A stretch of 64,000 bases of DNA from Betaproteobacteria bacterium (GTDB lineage: Bacteria; Pseudomonadota; Gammaproteobacteria; Burkholderiales; Rhodocyclaceae), in contig WRMF01000001.1 of NCBI GenBank assembly GCA_009777245.1, forward strand, positions 62,001 to 126,000, in the 5' to 3' direction. This document shows positions 18,065 through 27,014 of this stretch, in pieces (position 1 is the stretch's first letter; every line of letters starts with the position of its first letter). A program made the translations under genes and the position numbers. The notes beneath the pieces are model-generated. The model did no database searches and was not told the origin of the DNA. It worked only from the letters and a program-made list of their open reading frames with translations.

Positions 18065-19400
18065 GCGGATAACCTGGACCAGTCGCTGGGCGTTTATTCT
18101 GGTGACTATCGGCTCGTCTGTCGGGCTTGGCAATATCTGGCGTTTTCCTTACATTGCCGGAACCCAGGGCGGCAGCGCCTTTGTTGTGATTTATCTCTTT
18201 TTCGTGTTGCTGGTGGGCATACCGCTGCTGATGGCGGAAATAATGATCGGGCGGCGCGGGCGCGGCAATCCGGCGGACGCCGCGCGAAATACCGCGACAG
18301 AATCGGGGCGTTCGCCCTGGTGGAGCCTGATCGGCTGGACCGGTATGATCGGCGCGCTTGTGATCCTCGGCTATTACAGCGTCGTGGCGGGTTGGATTGT
18401 GGATTATTTCTGGAAGATGCTGATCGGTATGCGCTTTGATAGCCAGGAGGTGGCGGTGGCCGGATTTGCCGCGCTCCAGGCCAATCCGATTGAGCTGATT
18501 CTTTGCCACAGCATTTTCATGGCGCTGACGGTGGCTGTTATCGCGCGGGGCGTGGTTTCCGGGATTGAGCGAGCGAACAGGATAATGATGCCGGCGCTGT
18601 TTTTGCTGTTGCTGTTGCTGACGTTATGGGGCGGCATTGTCGGAGATATGAAGCAGGCGGCGCACTTCATGTTTGACTTCAAGCCTGGCGATATAAACAG
18701 GGAAGTCGTGTTGAGCGCGTTGGGACATTCCTTTTTCTCCCTGAGTTTGGGGATGGGCGTCATTATCGTCTATGGCTCTTACTTCAAACGGGGTTCGTCC
18801 ATAGCCTTCGCAAGCGTTTGGGTTGCGCTGGCCGGAATTATGGTCGGATTGCTCGCCGGACTTGCGATTTTTTCCCTTACTTTCGGCTATGGGCTGGAGC
18901 CGGACAGCGGCGCGGGGCTGATTCTGCAAACCTTGCCGCTTACCTTTGCCCATATGCCGGGCGGGCGGATTTTCGGCTCGCTTTTTTTCCTGCTGGTGAT
19001 TTTCGCCGCCTGGACTTCCGCCGTTTCCCTGCTTGAGCCGTTTACCGCCTGGCTTGTCGAGCGCGCTGGTCTTACACGCGCCAAGGCGGCTTTATCTGCC
19101 GGATTGTTCTCATGGCTGCTTGGCATTGGCGTATGTTTTTCCTTCAATATCTGGAGTGAATACCGCTGGTTCGAGAAGAATCTGTTTGAGCTTCTGGACT
19201 TCTGGAGCACCAGTATCGCCATGCCGTTGAACGGTTTGGCGGTGGCTTTCTTTGTCGGCTGGGTTGTAAGGCGGCATGTGGCAAGGGACGAGATTGCGCT
19301 ATCCGACAGGATGTTCAAGGTTTGGCAGGTCGTTTTGCGCTACCTTGCGCCGTTGGCAATCCTGCTTATCTTCGCGCACAGCCTGGGATTGCTGGCTTGA
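18048..19400 (+). CDS. Sodium-dependent NSS family transporter
   Basis: Neurotransmitter:sodium symporter of the bacterial SNF type, likely moving an amino acid with Na+. The first membrane segment has the diagnostic SSVGLGNIWRFPYIAGTQGG sodium/substrate site. About 11-12 hydrophobic segments follow, with LSLGMGVIIVYGSYFKR and SLLEPFTAWLVER in the expected places. The length of 450 residues suits the bacterial branch. ATGs at 18048 and 18057 are both possible; the first overlaps the previous gene. The substrate cannot be told from sequence. rlmE follows after 12 bases. Confidence 0.92.
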   Translation: MSEMTERITWTSRWAFILVTIGSSVGLGNIWRFPYIAGTQGGSAFVVIYLFFVLLVGIPLLMAEIMIGRRGRGNPADAARNTATESGRSPWWSLIGWTGMIGALVILGYYSVVAGWIVDYFWKMLIGMRFDSQEVAVAGFAALQANPIELILCHSIFMALTVAVIARGVVSGIERANRIMMPALFLLLLLLTLWGGIVGDMKQAAHFMFDFKPGDINREVVLSALGHSFFSLSLGMGVIIVYGSYFKRGSSIAFASVWVALAGIMVGLLAGLAIFSLTFGYGLEPDSGAGLILQTLPLTFAHMPGGRIFGSLFFLLVIFAAWTSAVSLLEPFTAWLVERAGLTRAKAALSAGLFSWLLGIGVCFSFNIWSEYRWFEKNLFELLDFWSTSIAMPLNGLAVAFFVGWVVRRHVARDEIALSDRMFKVWQVVLRYLAPLAILLIFAHSLGLLA

Positions 19401-19412
19401 CGGAGGGATGAG

Positions 19413-20030
19413 GTGAGTCAGGGCAGCAAGGCGTGGATGCGCGAGCATGTGGCTGATCCCTTTGTGCGTCTGGCAAAAAAAGAGGGCTGGCGTTCACGGG
19501 CGGCTTTCAAGCTGATGGAGATTGACGACAAGGATCGCCTATTTAGCGCCGGTGATGTTGTGGTTGATCTGGGCGCTGCGCCCGGCGGCTGGTCGCAAGT
19601 GTCTGCCCGAAAGGTAGGCGAGGCGGGGACTGTGGTCGCGGTTGACTCGCTTGAAATGCAGGGCATAGCCGGAGTTTCGTTTATTCAGGGCGATTTTTGC
19701 GAGGCAGAGACGCTGAAACAGCTTGAATCCTTGCTGGCGGGACGGCGGGTGAACCTTGTGCTCTCCGACATGGCTCCCAATCTTTCCGGGGTTAAAGCTA
19801 CGGATCAGGCGCGCGGGATGCATCTTGCGGAATTGGCACTTGATTTTGCAAGGCGTTGGCTGGTTTCCGACGGCGCTTTGCTGGTCAAGGTTTTTCAGGG
19901 CGCTGACTATCCCGCTTTCCTTGCCGCGATGCGGGAAGCGTTTGTCAACGTGGCGACCAGAAAACCCAGGGCTTCCAGAGATCGCAGCGCGGAGCTTTAT
20001 CTCTTGGGCAGAGTTTTGAACACTTGTTAA
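19413..20030 (+). CDS. rlmE: 23S rRNA (uridine-2552-2-prime-O)-methyltransferase RlmE
   Basis: FtsJ/RrmJ family enzyme that methylates U2552 in the ribosomal A loop. Motifs visible are KLMEIDDKDRLF, the SAM-binding VVDLGAAPGGWSQV, LVLSDMAPNLSG, and LLVKVFQGADY with the K-D-K-E tetrad lysines and aspartate. The length of 205 residues is normal. The start is GTG at 19413, with GGAGGGA upstream. ftsH, the usual partner, is not next to it. Confidence 0.95.
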   Translation: MSQGSKAWMREHVADPFVRLAKKEGWRSRAAFKLMEIDDKDRLFSAGDVVVDLGAAPGGWSQVSARKVGEAGTVVAVDSLEMQGIAGVSFIQGDFCEAETLKQLESLLAGRRVNLVLSDMAPNLSGVKATDQARGMHLAELALDFARRWLVSDGALLVKVFQGADYPAFLAAMREAFVNVATRKPRASRDRSAELYLLGRVLNTC

Positions 20031-20113
20031 GCGCAATCCTCGAAATGAATGGCGAGGTGAGCGAGACAGTTGTTTTATGGAGCATTGAGGCTCTCTAACC
20101 GATGTCGAGGAAT

Positions 20114-20133
20114 CCCCGGCCTAAAGGCCAGGG
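20114..20133. other. Short hairpin between rlmE and trpF
   Basis: The inverted repeat GGCC-TAAA-GGCC inside a C-rich/G-rich flank could fold into a small stem-loop. There is no T run after it on either strand, so termination is doubtful. The remaining 126-base gap shows nothing recognisable. Confidence 0.4.
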
Positions 20134-20156
20134 TGACTCAATAAAAGGAAAGCGAC

Positions 20157-20810
20157 ATGACAATCAGAATCAAGATATGCGGCTTGACCTCTGCGGAAGA
20201 TGTAGACGCGGCGGTCGAGGCTGGCGCGGACGCGATAGGATTCGTGTTTTATCCGCCGAGTCCGCGTTATGTTAGCGTCGAGACGGCGGCTGCGCTCATT
20301 CGGCGCTTGCCGCCGTTTGTGCTCTCTGTCGGCTTGTTCGTCAATGCAGCGCCGGATGAGATCGCCGCAGCGTTATCCAGTCTGCCTTTGAATCTGTTGC
20401 AGTTTCATGGCGACGAGTCGGCTGGCGATTGCGAGCGTTGGCAGCGTCCTTATCTGAAAGCGGCGCGGATGAAGCCAGGCGTGGATGCGCGCCTGATAGC
20501 CGCTGAATTTGCCACAGCTCGCGCCTTGCTGCTGGATGCCTTTACGGAATCATACGGAGGTGGCGGCAAGACTTTTGACTGGACGCTGATTCCCGCTGAT
20601 CTTTCCATGCCGATTGTGTTATCTGGCGGTTTGACGCCGGAGAATGTCGGCGCGGCTATAAGACGGGTTCGTCCGCTTGGGGTGGATGTATCCAGCGGGG
20701 TTGAGGCATTGACAGGACGGAAGGATCATCGCCGGATACGGGAATTTGTGGCGGCGGCGCGGGCGGCGGAAGCGGCTATTGCGGGAATGGCGGTGAAGAC
20801 GAATGTGTAG
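20157..20810 (+). CDS. trpF: Phosphoribosylanthranilate isomerase
   Basis: Third step of tryptophan synthesis: isomerises phosphoribosylanthranilate to CdRP. This is a TIM-barrel of 217 residues with the catalytic cysteine in KICGLTSAEDV, the catalytic aspartate in LLLDAFTES, and the phosphate-binding LSGGLTPENV and VDVSSGVE near the end. The ATG at 20157 follows AAAGGAAAG. trpB and trpA, often just downstream, are missing; a convergent tRNA gene lies there instead. Confidence 0.96.
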   Translation: MTIRIKICGLTSAEDVDAAVEAGADAIGFVFYPPSPRYVSVETAAALIRRLPPFVLSVGLFVNAAPDEIAAALSSLPLNLLQFHGDESAGDCERWQRPYLKAARMKPGVDARLIAAEFATARALLLDAFTESYGGGGKTFDWTLIPADLSMPIVLSGGLTPENVGAAIRRVRPLGVDVSSGVEALTGRKDHRRIREFVAAARAAEAAIAGMAVKTNV

Positions 20811-20838
20811 GCAAGTAATAGCGGGCAGCGCCGACCAC

Positions 20839-20860
20839 AAAAAAGGCCGGAAAACCGACC
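20839..20860 (-). terminator. Rho-independent terminator of tRNA-Arg
   Basis: On the minus strand the order is GGTCGG, loop TTTT, CCGGCC, then six T. It starts 4 bases after the tRNA CCA end. Confidence 0.85.
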
Positions 20861-20863
20861 TTG

Positions 20864-20940
20864 TGGCGCGCCCGGAGCGATTCGAACGCCCGACCCCTTG
20901 GTTCGTAGCCAAGTACTCTATCCAACTGAGCTACGGGCGC
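20864..20940 (-). tRNA. tRNA-Arg (anticodon ACG)
   Basis: A 77-base cloverleaf on the minus strand. The acceptor GCGCCCG pairs with CGGGCGC. The D arm carries AGCTCAGTTGG, and the anticodon stem CTTGG/CCAAG encloses the loop with ACG. The T arm GGGCG/CGCTC encloses TTCGAAT, with discriminator G and an encoded CCA. ACG is read as ICG after deamination and decodes CGU, CGC and CGA. Confidence 0.98.
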
Positions 20941-20956
20941 GCAGCGAAAGCTCTGC

Positions 20957-20985
20957 ATTTTGCGGAAGAACCACGGATTTGTCAA
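20957..20985 (-). promoter_or_regulatory. Predicted sigma-70 promoter of tRNA-Arg
   Basis: Minus strand TTGACA (20980-20985), 17-base spacer, CAAAAT (20957-20962). The -10 ends 17 bases before the mature tRNA 5-prime end, a fitting distance for a short leader. Confidence 0.75.
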
Positions 20986-21052
20986 CGGATAGATGTCCCT
21001 AGTATACGACCATGCTAAAATAATCTGTTTTCTTTGTTTTTTTGACGCCACG

Positions 21053-23758
21053 ATGTTTGACTTTCTCAAAAAGATTTTCGGCAGCCGTAATGAACGGTTG
21101 CTGAAGCAATATTCCCGGACGGTAAGGCGTATCAACGAGCTGGAGCCTGCCATTTCCCTGCTTTCCGATGAAGAATTACGGGACAAGACAACGGAATTAA
21201 AAGCGCGGCACACTGCTGGCGAAACGCTGGAAGACCTGTTGCCGGAAGCGTTTGCTGTAGTGCGCGAAGCCGGAAAGCGGGTGTTGGACTTGCGCCATTT
21301 CGATGTCCAGTTGATCGGCGGGATGGCGCTCCATCATGGCAAGATTGCGGAAATGCGAACAGGGGAAGGAAAAACCCTGGTAGCGACATTGCCCGCCTAT
21401 CTGAATGCGTTGTCGGGCAAAGGGGTTCATATTGTCACCGTAAACGACTATCTGGCGAAGCGCGACGCGGAATGGATGGGCGGGGTGTACCGCGCCCTCG
21501 GCCTTTCCGTCGGCGTGATCCTCTCCCGCATGGATCACGCGGACAAGCAGGCCGCTTACGCATCGGACATCACCTACGGCACGAACAACGAATTCGGTTT
21601 CGACTATCTGCGCGACAACATGACCTACAGCGTCGGGGACAGAATGCAACGCCCGCTTTCCTTCGCCATCGTGGACGAGGTGGACTCCATCCTGATTGAC
21701 GAGGCAAGAACGCCGCTTATCATTTCCGGTCAGACCGACGACCATACGGACATGTATGTGCGGATGAGCCAGGTCGTCGCCATGTTGAAGCGCGCGCCTG
21801 AAGAAAAAGCGCCGGGCGATTACTGGGTGGATGAAAAAGCAAGGCAGGTGCATTTTTCCGAAGAAGGGCACGAACACGCCGAGCAGATTCTGGTCAACAT
21901 GGGCTTGCTCTCGGATGGCCGCAGTCTTTACGAGGCGGGAAACATCGTCCTGATGCACTACCTGAATGCGGCGCTACGCGCGCATACCCTGTTCCACAAG
22001 GATCAGCATTACATGGTGCAGAACGACGAGATAATCATCGTTGATGAGATTACCGGACGCATGATGCCCGGCAGACGCTGGTCGGACGGGCTGCATCAGG
22101 CGGTAGAGGCAAAGGAAGGCGTGCCGATCCAGAGCGAAAATCAGACTCTTGCATCCACCACCTTCCAGAACTTTTTCCGCCTCTACGCAAAACTCGCCGG
22201 AATGACCGGCACGGCGGATACCGAAGCCTACGAGTTTCACCAGATTTACGGGCTGGAAACGGTGGTCATTCCCACGCATCGCCTGATGATTCGTGAAGAT
22301 TACAACGACATGGTGTACAAGACCGCCGCCGAGAAGCATCGGGCGCTCATTGCCGATGTCAAGGATTGTCACAAGCGTGGGCAGCCGGTGCTTCTGGGCA
22401 CGACTTCCATCGAGGCTTCGGAATTGCTATCCGATCTGCTTAACAAGGAGAGGCTGCCGCATCAGGTGTTGAACGCCAAGCAACACGCGCGTGAGGCGGA
22501 GATTGTCGCGCAGGCTGGCAGTCCGGGGGTTATCACGATTGCCACCAACATGGCCGGACGCGGCACGGACATCGTGCTGGGAGGCAATATCAGCAAGCAT
22601 ATCGAAGCGTTGAAGGCGGACGAATCCATCAGCGATTCCGAAAAGGAAAAGCGCCTGGAAAAGATGAAATCCGACTGGCAGGAATTGCATGACAGAGTGA
22701 TTGCCGCCGGAGGGTTGCGAATCATCGCTTCCGAGCGGCACGAATCGCGCCGGATTGACAACCAGTTGCGAGGCAGGTCGGGGCGGCAGGGAGACCCCGG
22801 CTCTTCACGATTCTATCTTTCTCTGGATGATCCGCTCATGCGGATTTTTGCGGGCGAGCGCCTTCGCGGCATCATGGACAGACTTAAATTTCCCGAAGAC
22901 GAGGCCATTGAGCATCAGTTGGTCAATCGTACTCTGGAATCCGCGCAGCGCAAGGTGGAAGCCCGCAATTTCGACATCAGGAAGCAGCTGCTCGAATATG
23001 ACGATGTGGCGAATGATCAGAGGAAGGTGATCTATGCCCAGAGAAACGAATTGCTGGAGAGCGAGGATATTTCCGAGACCGTGACCGCCATGCGGCATGA
23101 CGTGCTGGCAGAGTTGTTCCGCCAGTTCGTCCCGGAGGAGTCGGTGGAGGAGCAATGGGAAATTCCCGCTCTGGAGCGGGCGTTGGCAAGCGATTTTCTG
23201 CTTGAAGTCCCGGTCGGCAAGTGGCTGGTCGAGAACAAGGACATGACCGACGATGAGATTCTGATGCGGATTATCGAGATGTCCGACGAGATTTACGAAG
23301 AAAAGGCAGAGGCTGTCGGAGCGGAGATTTTCCGTCAGTTCGAGCGCAGCATCATGCTGCAAAGTCTGGATACGCATTGGCGCGAACATCTGTCCGCGCT
23401 CGATCACTTGCGGCAGGGCATTCATCTCAGGAGTTACGCGCAAAAGAACCCCAAACAGGAATACAAGCGGGAAGCCTTCAACCTGTTTGGAAATCTGCTT
23501 GACACCGTGCGTCGTGAAGTCACCCGGGTTTTGGTCATGGTTCAGATTCGCTCGCAGGAAGACGCCATGCAGGCGACGCGGCCTGAAAAGGTGGGGAATG
23601 TCCAATATCATCACGCAAGTTACGATGAGGCATTGGGCAAGCCTGAGCAGGATATGCCGCAACGGCCTTTCCATGCCACGCCCCGACCGGGCAGAAATGA
23701 CCCTTGCGCCTGCGGCAGCGGCAAGAAGTACAAGCACTGTCATGGCAGATTGGCTTAG
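21053..23758 (+). CDS. secA: Preprotein translocase ATPase SecA
   Basis: Motor that pushes unfolded proteins through SecYEG. The start [18 protein letters not shown] at 21053 is the family N-terminus; the frame is open 20 codons upstream. Landmarks: Walker A in [14 protein letters not shown], Walker [17 protein letters not shown], the preprotein crosslinking domain, [13 protein letters not shown] of the second nucleotide domain, [16 protein letters not shown], and the C-terminal zinc SEC-C motif [14 protein letters not shown] that binds SecB. The 901 residues are full length. In many betaproteobacteria argJ is the next gene; here about 2 kb of foreign-looking genes intervene. Confidence 0.98.
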   Translation: MFDFLKKIFGSRNERLLKQYSRTVRRINELEPAISLLSDEELRDKTTELKARHTAGETLEDLLPEAFAVVREAGKRVLDLRHFDVQLIGGMALHHGKIAEMRTGEGKTLVATLPAYLNALSGKGVHIVTVNDYLAKRDAEWMGGVYRALGLSVGVILSRMDHADKQAAYASDITYGTNNEFGFDYLRDNMTYSVGDRMQRPLSFAIVDEVDSILIDEARTPLIISGQTDDHTDMYVRMSQVVAMLKRAPEEKAPGDYWVDEKARQVHFSEEGHEHAEQILVNMGLLSDGRSLYEAGNIVLMHYLNAALRAHTLFHKDQHYMVQNDEIIIVDEITGRMMPGRRWSDGLHQAVEAKEGVPIQSENQTLASTTFQNFFRLYAKLAGMTGTADTEAYEFHQIYGLETVVIPTHRLMIREDYNDMVYKTAAEKHRALIADVKDCHKRGQPVLLGTTSIEASELLSDLLNKERLPHQVLNAKQHAREAEIVAQAGSPGVITIATNMAGRGTDIVLGGNISKHIEALKADESISDSEKEKRLEKMKSDWQELHDRVIAAGGLRIIASERHESRRIDNQLRGRSGRQGDPGSSRFYLSLDDPLMRIFAGERLRGIMDRLKFPEDEAIEHQLVNRTLESAQRKVEARNFDIRKQLLEYDDVANDQRKVIYAQRNELLESEDISETVTAMRHDVLAELFRQFVPEESVEEQWEIPALERALASDFLLEVPVGKWLVENKDMTDDEILMRIIEMSDEIYEEKAEAVGAEIFRQFERSIMLQSLDTHWREHLSALDHLRQGIHLRSYAQKNPKQEYKREAFNLFGNLLDTVRREVTRVLVMVQIRSQEDAMQATRPEKVGNVQYHHASYDEALGKPEQDMPQRPFHATPRPGRNDPCACGSGKKYKHCHGRLA

Positions 23759-23766
23759 GGCTTTGT

Positions 23767-23795
23767 GTTGTGGTGAGCGTTCCGCTCACCACAAC
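23767..23795 (+). terminator. Perfect 13-bp hairpin after secA
   Basis: GTTGTGGTGAGCG, loop TTC, then the exact complement, starting 8 bases after the secA stop. A T-rich tract comes only some 15 bases later, so it may be a terminator or a transcript-stabilising hairpin. Confidence 0.6.
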
Positions 23796-24019
23796 CGTGC
23801 TAAAAGCGCATTTTTCTCCTTGCCGTTGACATTTTGGAAGTCAGACGTGTTATTCTGATGGATTATGCCGTCTGGCGATAGTCAGTTGTGAGGTGAGGCG
23901 AACCCGAATCCCAATATTGCGCCCCGGCAACTGCTGCGTGTTGGGGTTCGCAAGCTCAACCAACGCGCTATTCTCTGCCTGCTGCTGGCGCTTGACGAAT
24001 CCAACGAAAGGAACATCCC
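23796..24019 (+). other. Intergenic: promoter-like sequence and repeat fragment
   Basis: No gene is seen. TTGACA at 23826-23831 with TATTCT at 23851-23856 (19-base spacer) is a weak promoter candidate for the cassette downstream. Between 23893 and 23976 two arms resembling GCGAACCC(C)AA occur in opposite orientation, a motif also found near 30150 and 50090. AAGGAAC at 24008 is the ribosome binding site for the next gene. Confidence 0.4.
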
Positions 24020-24778
24020 GTGAATGCAGAATTTGAATTTTTCTGGAGAAACAGACCCAGGCGCTGGATGTCGACGCCTGATGTCTATCATGGCTATATC
24101 CCGCATCAATATATCATGGCCTGTCAGGCCGCGCTCAAGGAGTTCGGGCTCTATCATGGTCGCCTCACCGGCGTTATAGACGAATACACGATATCCTGCA
24201 TACGGTCGTATTATGGTATGAAGGGGATGGGCGCAGGGTCTGAACTCAGCTCTCGCTACAGCCCTTATGGAAGTTCTATCACTCTCCGCCCTGACGGCGA
24301 AAACATTGCCGAGGTCTATAACGCAATTCTCCCGATACTAAAAGAAGCCTATCCGGAAGATCATCTCAGGGTGCACTCTACGAAACTCGGTCAGACAAAC
24401 AGGGATGTCGAAAAAATAATTGAGCAGTTTCAAAAAAGTGTTGATGTTCTGACTGAATATGGACGGCGGCGTCCTGGCAAAGGATTATGGAATGGCATAA
24501 AAAACAACGCCAAATATTGGTGCGGAAGCCGTTGTGGCAATACTTATTTTGGATGCAAAGGACAAGCAGCTTGGTTAAAAGAGGATCTTGAGAATTTAGA
24601 GCTGGAAGGTGAGTGGAGGTTTCAGACAATAACCAATATTATCCATTTTTGGGTGGTAGCTTCTTCACCTGATCCGAATGACCCGTATTATATAAAATTA
24701 GATCCTTGGAGAGGTACCTATGAAATTTGGCCAACAACATCCAGACCCTTAATAACTGGAGAGTTCGATGTTGACTGA
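24020..24778 (+). CDS. Unknown protein: peptidoglycan-binding-like N-terminus, cysteine-peptidase-like C-terminus
   Basis: Family not recognised. Residues 30-70 (ACQAALKEFGLYHGRLTGVI then DEYTISCIRSYY) have the rhythm of a PG_binding_1 domain. The C-terminal part orders a cysteine-rich stretch (YWCGSRCGNTYFGCKGQAAW), a histidine (IIHFWVVASS) and an aspartate (IKLDPWRGTYEIW). This Cys-His-Asp order is as in papain/NlpC-type hydrolases, including some secreted toxins. No signal peptide is seen. The start is GTG 24020 with AAGGAAC upstream. Base composition is more AT-rich than secA or argJ, suggesting transfer. The next gene overlaps it by 11 bases. Function is a hypothesis only. Confidence 0.6.
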   Translation: MNAEFEFFWRNRPRRWMSTPDVYHGYIPHQYIMACQAALKEFGLYHGRLTGVIDEYTISCIRSYYGMKGMGAGSELSSRYSPYGSSITLRPDGENIAEVYNAILPILKEAYPEDHLRVHSTKLGQTNRDVEKIIEQFQKSVDVLTEYGRRRPGKGLWNGIKNNAKYWCGSRCGNTYFGCKGQAAWLKEDLENLELEGEWRFQTITNIIHFWVVASSPDPNDPYYIKLDPWRGTYEIWPTTSRPLITGEFDVD

Positions 24779-25214
24779 GATAAAGTCCTTCTTGTCGGCT
24801 TGTGTAGGAATAGTTGTTGCTCTTGTGTGCTTGCTAGTTGCCATAGTTATTCTTCCTAACTATGGCGACGATAGAGCAATATACGAGACAGCCCGATGGT
24901 TTAATAATATTCAGCCCGTACTAAGACTGATTGAGCAAAACGCACTTAAGAATCAGTCTTTGCTAAATGCTGCAAATGACATTGACACAAAAAACCTTCA
25001 GGTGAAGATAGGCAATGGTGTTAAAATTGTGGAAATTACAGAGTCAGGATGGGTAATACTTTCGGGCGGTAGCGAGGAACAACTTTTGATTCTGATACCT
25101 TCGCTTCTGGAAGAGCACGTTACTTGGCGTTGCTTGGGAGCACCAGCAAAAATCTTACCCGTACTTTGTAATGAAGGTAACTTCCGTGCGGCAATTTATT
25201 CACCCAGCCATTAG
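24768..25214 (+). CDS. Unknown single-membrane-pass protein with pilin-like C-terminus
   Basis: A 148-residue protein. A hydrophobic N-terminal helix (VGIVVALVCLLVAIVILPNY) anchors an extracytoplasmic domain. The last third (VKIVEITESGWVILSGG, LLILIPSLL, VTWRCLGAPAKILPVLC) resembles the beta sheet and disulfide-bonded D-region of type IV pilins, where W-x-C and P-x-x-C near the end are typical. No prepilin leader or glutamate-5 motif is present, so it is not an ordinary pilin. It overlaps the previous gene (GGAGAG precedes its ATG), so the two are likely made together, perhaps as effector and membrane partner. AT-rich like its neighbour. Confidence 0.55.
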   Translation: MLTEIKSFLSACVGIVVALVCLLVAIVILPNYGDDRAIYETARWFNNIQPVLRLIEQNALKNQSLLNAANDIDTKNLQVKIGNGVKIVEITESGWVILSGGSEEQLLILIPSLLEEHVTWRCLGAPAKILPVLCNEGNFRAAIYSPSH

Positions 25215-25224
25215 GAGTGTACTT

Positions 25225-25347
25225 ATGAAAACTTTAGTTCCATTTTTGGCGATAAGTGCTCTGGTTGTTGCGGCAGTCAGCCGGAAGGCGGGGGGAAGAG
25301 CCGGGCTTCAAGCAAGGGCAAACAGCGCAGGAACAAGGAGAGCTTGA
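25225..25347 (+). CDS. Small ORF with hydrophobic N-terminus, possibly the frameshifted 5-prime part of the next gene
   Basis: Forty codons from ATG 25225: a signal-like start (MKTLVPFLAISALVVAAV) followed by an arginine-rich tail that does not look like a real domain. A run of six G (25290-25295) lies in its middle. With one G fewer, the frame would continue into the following membrane protein to give one 152-residue product. Its TGA is one base before the next GTG. It may be a small leader peptide, a broken gene, or one half of a slippage-controlled gene. Confidence 0.35.
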   Translation: MKTLVPFLAISALVVAAVSRKAGGRAGLQARANSAGTRRA

Positions 25348-25348
25348 A

Positions 25349-25684
25349 GTGAAGCGCGCCGCACACCTTGCTCTGCGGATTGCCATCGCTGTTGTCCTTC
25401 TCCTGTGGATTGCCATCGCCTCGTTTATTCTGGGCTGGTATTGGGAGGTTCGTCCAGCAATATTTCCTGAGTTTGCAAACCTGCTCGCCAACTACTTTAC
25501 CGATTTCCTTGTTTATTTATTCGGAGCTGACAGTTGCGAAGATGCATATGATATGGAGCAATTGGCCAGGGAGTTGATGAGTGTGCCGATTGTGCTAATC
25601 TTTACCTATCTGGCGTATGTTGTATGCCGTAAATTGGCTAATTTTGCGTATGCTGTGTGGCGGAAATGCGCTAAAAAGCCATGA
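25349..25684 (+). CDS. Small two-segment membrane protein of unknown function
   Basis: 111 residues from GTG 25349, which has AAGGAG eight bases upstream; the frame is open further back to 25256. Two hydrophobic helices ([20 protein letters not shown] and [14 protein letters not shown]) flank a loop with acidic residues ([19 protein letters not shown]). The end is basic (RKCAKKP). No family is recognised. It is the last gene of the accessory cassette and ends about 70 bases before argJ. Confidence 0.5.
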   Translation: MKRAAHLALRIAIAVVLLLWIAIASFILGWYWEVRPAIFPEFANLLANYFTDFLVYLFGADSCEDAYDMEQLARELMSVPIVLIFTYLAYVVCRKLANFAYAVWRKCAKKP

Positions 25685-25754
25685 TATACTGGTAAGACAA
25701 CAGTTACTTTCCAGACTGAAACCTACCCCAAAAACTTTTCCCCCGGAGATTTTT

Positions 25755-26996
25755 ATGCCTGTTAACTACGCAACCCCTTCGCCAGAAGCTCTCTTTCCCG
25801 TCGCCGGTGTAAAGCTGGGAGTGGCCGAAGCCAACATCAGGAAAGCGGGGCGCAAGGATTTGACCCTGATTGAAATCGCGCCGAATGCTGCCGTGGCGGG
25901 CGTGTTTACCCAAAATAGCTTTTGCGCCGCGCCAGTAAAGGTTTGCATTGATCATTTAAGCCGCAACCCTGACGGCATTCGCGCTCTGGTGATCAATACC
26001 GGCAATGCCAACGCAGGCACGGGCGAAGAGGGATTGCAGGCCGCGCTGAAAAGCTGCGCGGCGGCGGGCGAGCTTCTGGGCGCGCCTCTCGATGCGGTAT
26101 TGCCTTTTTCCACCGGGGTGGTTCAGGAGCCTCTGCCGATTGATCGTCTGATTGCTGGCTTGCCAACGGCATTGGCAAACCTTTCGGAAGATAACTGGTT
26201 TGCCGCCGCGCACGCGATCATGACGACGGACACGGTTGCCAAGGCGGCCTCGAAAAAGGTCATTACCGCAGGTAAAACCATGACCGTGACCGGCATTTCC
26301 AAGGGGGCGGGGATGATTCGCCCGAACATGGCGACCATGCTGGGTTTTATCGCTACCGATGCCGCCATTTCGCCGCCTCTGTTGGCTTCCCTGGTCAAGG
26401 AAGCTGCCGATCAATCGTTTAATTGCATTACCGTGGATGGCGACACCTCGACCAATGATTCTTTCGTCATCATTGCAAGCGGCAAGGGCGCGCTCTCTTT
26501 CGTGAGCGAGGAAGAGTCGGGCTGGGCGGAGGCAAAAGCCGCGATTTTTGCCGTCGCGCTGGAGTTGGCGCAGGCGATTGTGCGCGATGGCGAAGGCGCT
26601 ACCAAGTTCATTACGGTGGCGGTGGAAGGCGGAGTCTCGCAAGAAGAATGCCGGAAAGTCGCCTATGCTGTGGCGCATTCTCCACTGGTCAAAACCGCAT
26701 TTTTTGCCTCTGATCCCAATCTGGGGCGTATTCTTGTCGCGATTGGTTATGCGGGCGTGGATGATCTGGCGGTTGAAGGCGTCAAGGTCTGGCTGGAAGC
26801 GGCGGGCGAATCCGCGCTGGTTTATGATCGGGGATGCCGCGCGGCTCTCTATCGGGAAGAGGACGGCTGCCGTCTCATGCGGGAAGCCGAGATTACCGCG
26901 CGTATCCATCTGGGTAGAGGCAACGCCGCCGCAAAGGTGTATACCTGCGATCTCTCCCACGACTACGTGAGCATCAACGCGAACTATCGTTCGTAA
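25755..26996 (+). CDS. argJ: Bifunctional ornithine acetyltransferase / N-acetylglutamate synthase
   Basis: Transfers acetyl from N-acetylornithine to glutamate, recycling the acetyl group in arginine synthesis. The proenzyme self-cleaves in the motif [16 protein letters not shown], before the threonine that becomes the nucleophile. Other landmarks are [13 protein letters not shown] and [12 protein letters not shown], and the product ends at VSINANYRS. The start is ATG 25755 with CCGGAG seven bases upstream; it gives 413 residues, and the frame opens 46 codons earlier without family similarity. It is convergent with the MFS gene, 18 bases apart. Confidence 0.97.
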   Translation: MPVNYATPSPEALFPVAGVKLGVAEANIRKAGRKDLTLIEIAPNAAVAGVFTQNSFCAAPVKVCIDHLSRNPDGIRALVINTGNANAGTGEEGLQAALKSCAAAGELLGAPLDAVLPFSTGVVQEPLPIDRLIAGLPTALANLSEDNWFAAAHAIMTTDTVAKAASKKVITAGKTMTVTGISKGAGMIRPNMATMLGFIATDAAISPPLLASLVKEAADQSFNCITVDGDTSTNDSFVIIASGKGALSFVSEEESGWAEAKAAIFAVALELAQAIVRDGEGATKFITVAVEGGVSQEECRKVAYAVAHSPLVKTAFFASDPNLGRILVAIGYAGVDDLAVEGVKVWLEAAGESALVYDRGCRAALYREEDGCRLMREAEITARIHLGRGNAAAKVYTCDLSHDYVSINANYRS

Positions 26997-27014
26997 CGCT
27001 TTCAGGCGTTTGGC

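Noticed and set aside
22805-23743. 312-residue open frame on the minus strand inside secA
   Set aside because: Shadow frame caused by biased codon use in secA; composition is unlike a protein.
23882-24157. Minus-strand 91-residue frame upstream of the cassette
   Set aside because: It covers a repeat fragment and the start of the opposite gene; no start signal or family likeness.
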